A DNA stretch of 64,000 nt. It comes from Luteimonas chenhongjianii. GTDB taxonomy: Bacteria > Pseudomonadota > Gammaproteobacteria > Xanthomonadales > Xanthomonadaceae. The stretch is from contig NZ_CP023406.1 in NCBI RefSeq assembly GCF_002327105.1, forward strand, positions 558,001 through 622,000, read 5' to 3'. Below, piece by piece: positions 62,158 through 64,000 of the stretch. A program made the position numbers and the translations under genes. The notes under the pieces are model-generated. The model was not told the DNA's origin and did not search any database. It saw nothing but the letters and a program-made list of their open reading frames with translations. How positions within the stretch are numbered: the stretch's first letter is position 1; each line of letters begins with the position of its first letter.

Positions 62158-62612
62158 ACTGTGTCCTCGACGTGCGCGTGCTCGACGCACGCTTCGGCCA
62201 GCAATGGCCGCTGCCGGCCTACGCGACCGACGGCAGCGCGGGCCTCGACCTGCGCGCCGCGCTCGACGAACCCCTGGACCTGCTGCCCGGTGACGCCGCG
62301 CTGGTGCCGTCGGGACTCGCCATCCACATCGGCGACCCGGGGCTGTGCGCCGTGGTGTTGCCGCGCTCGGGCCTGGGCCACAAGCACGGCATCGTGCTCG
62401 GAAACGGCACCGGCCTGATCGACGCCGATTACCAGGGGCCGCTGATGATCAGCGTCTGGCACCGGGGCAAGGACGCTTTCACCATCGAGCCGGGCGACCG
62501 GATCGCGCAGCTGGTGATACTGCCGGTCGTGCGGGCCACCCTGAATGTGGTGGATACTTTCGTCGAAACCGCGCGGGGGACCGGGGGATTCGGGCATTCT
62601 GGCGTGCGCTGA
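62154..62612 (+). CDS. dut: dUTP diphosphatase
   Basis: Hydrolyses dUTP to dUMP and PPi, keeping uracil out of DNA and supplying thymidylate synthesis. Trimeric dUTPase motifs in order: [10 protein letters not shown] (1), [15 protein letters not shown] (2), [13 protein letters not shown] (3), [14 protein letters not shown] (4) and [10 protein letters not shown] (5), all intact. 152 aa. Overlaps the CoaB stop by 4 bases. The order coaBC-dut-algC is conserved in Pseudomonas and Xanthomonadaceae. Confidence 0.97.
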   Translation: MNCVLDVRVLDARFGQQWPLPAYATDGSAGLDLRAALDEPLDLLPGDAALVPSGLAIHIGDPGLCAVVLPRSGLGHKHGIVLGNGTGLIDADYQGPLMISVWHRGKDAFTIEPGDRIAQLVILPVVRATLNVVDTFVETARGTGGFGHSGVR

Positions 62613-62624
62613 CGGGGAGGTCAC

Positions 62625-64000
62625 ATGAGCGATAAGGAACCGCGACAGACGGCGGTGGTACTGGCGCAGCTGCGCCAGGCCGCGCCGTTGCTGGCGGTGT
62701 TGTTGGCATTGCTGGCCGGCTGGGCGGCGTGGGTGGGCTGGCAGCAGCTGCGCGGAGAACAGCGTCTCGCCGCCGCCGAGCAGGGACGCGACGCCGCCGT
62801 GGCCGCGACGACGCAATCGCTCGGCGCCGAACTCGCCCGTCTGGAGGCACGCCTGGCCGAGCCTGCGGTGCAGGGCGCGCTGGCCTCGGGCGATCTCGAA
62901 GCCGCGGGCGCCGCGCTCGCCGCCGGCTGGCCGCAACTGATCGCGGCGGAAATCGTCCCCGGCGATCTGAAGGGCGCGTACGCCGCGCTGGACGAGGGCG
63001 GCTTCGGTCGCCTGTCCTCGCTCGAAGCGGCCCTGGTCGCGGGCCGCCCGGCGCTGACCGTGGCCTCGATCGACGGCAGGCCGCAACTGCTGGTGACCGC
63101 ACCGGCCGAAACGGACGGCCGGCTCGTCGGCGTGGCGCTGGCTCAGCTGCCGTTGGCGCGGGCGACCGCCGGGCTCGAGGGCGCGCCGCTGGATCCGGCC
63201 ACCTATCTCGCGCTGCGCCAGGGCAACCACACCCTCCTTGCGCGCGGCGACGAAAGCCTGGCGAACGTGGCTGCACGCATGGCCCAACCTGTTCCCGGCA
63301 CGCCGCTGCGTATCGCCGCGGCCGTGCCCCGTGTCGGCCCCGCGCCGCTGGGCCTGGGCGCGGTTCCGTTGCTCGCCGCTGCTGGCCTGCTGGCACTGCT
63401 CGCGGTGCTGGCCTTGCGCCTGCCGCGCGGGAGCGGAGTGGTCGTCCGGTCCGACGACACCACGCCCACCCTGGCCCAATCGCTGCTCAGCGCGCCGCCC
63501 GAAGCCGCCGAGGGCGATGCGCCGACGCCGCTGCCGGTGCGCGAGGAGGTGCCGAGAAAGAAGGCCGCCGCATCGTCGGTCGTGCTCGACCCTTCGATCT
63601 TCCGCGCCTACGACATTCGCGGAATCGTCGGCACGACGCTCGATGCGGGCGTGGCCGAACTCGTCGGCCAGGCGGTGGGTTCGCTGATGCGCGAACAGGA
63701 CCTGACCGACATCGTCGTCGGGCGCGATGGTCGCCTGTCGGGGCCGGAGCTGGTCGCCGGTCTCGTCGCCGGGCTGCGCAAGGCGGGCCGCAACGTGATC
63801 GACATCGGCATGGCGCCGACGCCGGTGGTGTACTTCGGTGCCTATCACCTGCGCACCGGCTGCTGCATCTCGGTGACCGGCAGCCACAATCCGGTCGACT
63901 ACAACGGGTTCAAGATCGTCGTCGGCGGCGAGACGTTGTCGGGCGAAGCAATCACCGACCTGCATACGCGGGTGGCCGAGGACCGTCTGTACACGGCGCC
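62625..64000 (+). CDS. algC: Phosphomannomutase/phosphoglucomutase with N-terminal membrane-anchored region (AlgC-like), 3'-truncated by window edge
   Basis: Interconverts mannose-1/6-P and glucose-1/6-P for exopolysaccharide and LPS precursors. An N-terminal extension of about 320 residues has two membrane helices (about 24-42 and 244-266) with a periplasmic helical domain between, then the mutase domain begins at IFRAYDIRGIVGTT (residue 326 on). The phosphoserine loop ISVTGSHNPVDYNGFK has catalytic Ser420. This anchored form matches the long AlgC found in the same cluster in Pseudomonas. ATG 62625 follows GGGGAGG. The frame is open to the window end, so the sugar-binding and C-terminal domains are not seen. 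Confidence 0.93.
   Translation, partial: MSDKEPRQTAVVLAQLRQAAPLLAVLLALLAGWAAWVGWQQLRGEQRLAAAEQGRDAAVAATTQSLGAELARLEARLAEPAVQGALASGDLEAAGAALAAGWPQLIAAEIVPGDLKGAYAALDEGGFGRLSSLEAALVAGRPALTVASIDGRPQLLVTAPAETDGRLVGVALAQLPLARATAGLEGAPLDPATYLALRQGNHTLLARGDESLANVAARMAQPVPGTPLRIAAAVPRVGPAPLGLGAVPLLAAAGLLALLAVLALRLPRGSGVVVRSDDTTPTLAQSLLSAPPEAAEGDAPTPLPVREEVPRKKAAASSVVLDPSIFRAYDIRGIVGTTLDAGVAELVGQAVGSLMREQDLTDIVVGRDGRLSGPELVAGLVAGLRKAGRNVIDIGMAPTPVVYFGAYHLRTGCCISVTGSHNPVDYNGFKIVVGGETLSGEAITDLHTRVAEDRLYTA

Noticed and set aside
1..64000. Search for CRISPR arrays, tRNA/rRNA genes, insertion sequences, prophage integrase
   Set aside because: No regularly spaced repeat, cloverleaf-like sequence, transposase or integrase motif was recognised in reading both strands.

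Overview
The window is GC-rich (roughly 68-70%), densely coded chromosomal DNA. Gene content and order point to a gammaproteobacterium of the Xanthomonadaceae (Lysobacter/Luteimonas-like): a coaBC-dut-algC cluster with a membrane-anchored AlgC, many small lipoproteins, a large TonB-dependent receptor, a 7TMR-DISM diguanylate cyclase, and GC-palindrome (REP-like) spacers. I saw no rRNA, tRNA, CRISPR array, transposase or integrase. The organism call is an inference from gene content, not a database match.

Layout. 1-7.3 kb: housekeeping genes (ketopantoate reductase, TruC-like pseudouridine synthase, ArfB ribosome rescue factor, PlsC-like acyltransferase, M3 oligopeptidase). 7.7-12.5 kb: a tightly coupled TolC / HlyD / ABC-2 permease efflux operon in which two permease halves are fused and no ATPase is present. 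13-17.5 kb: small unknown proteins, a GFA enzyme, a diguanylate cyclase and one decayed small secreted-protein gene. 17.5-22.5 kb: TonB-dependent receptor and HtpG. 22.6-25.0 kb: a probable mobile accessory module, a lipoprotein plus a DUF2235 (Tle1-type) lipase, flanked by REP-like palindromes. 25-34.3 kb: a MexEF-OprN-like RND efflux operon containing two short-chain dehydrogenase genes (one frameshifted), divergent from a LysR regulator, with a strong palindrome between them. 34.5-43.6 kb: oxidoreductases, an exported methyltransferase, RluE, a receiver-histidine kinase, the HrpB helicase and TatD.

43.8-53.2 kb: cell-wall and nucleotide genes (UppP, PyrE, exonuclease III, AmpG, AnmK, M23 endopeptidase, TyrS). 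AmpG and AnmK act together in muropeptide recycling. 53.3-58.0 kb: an M28 peptidase divergent from an I78 inhibitor lipoprotein, then a second effector/immunity-like pair, a signal-less LysM + lysozyme-like protein followed by a lipoprotein. 58.3-64 kb: lytic transglycosylase, YchJ, RadC, and the CoA/dUTP/sugar-nucleotide cluster, where the normally fused coaBC gene is split into two overlapping ORFs. The last gene (algC) runs off the right edge, and panE runs off the left.

The points most worth follow-up are the two orphan effector/lipoprotein pairs, the ATPase-less fused ABC-2 exporter, the RND operon with its embedded dehydrogenases and palindrome, the split coaBC, and several single-base frameshifts. 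The frameshifts could be real decay or sequencing errors in homopolymers.
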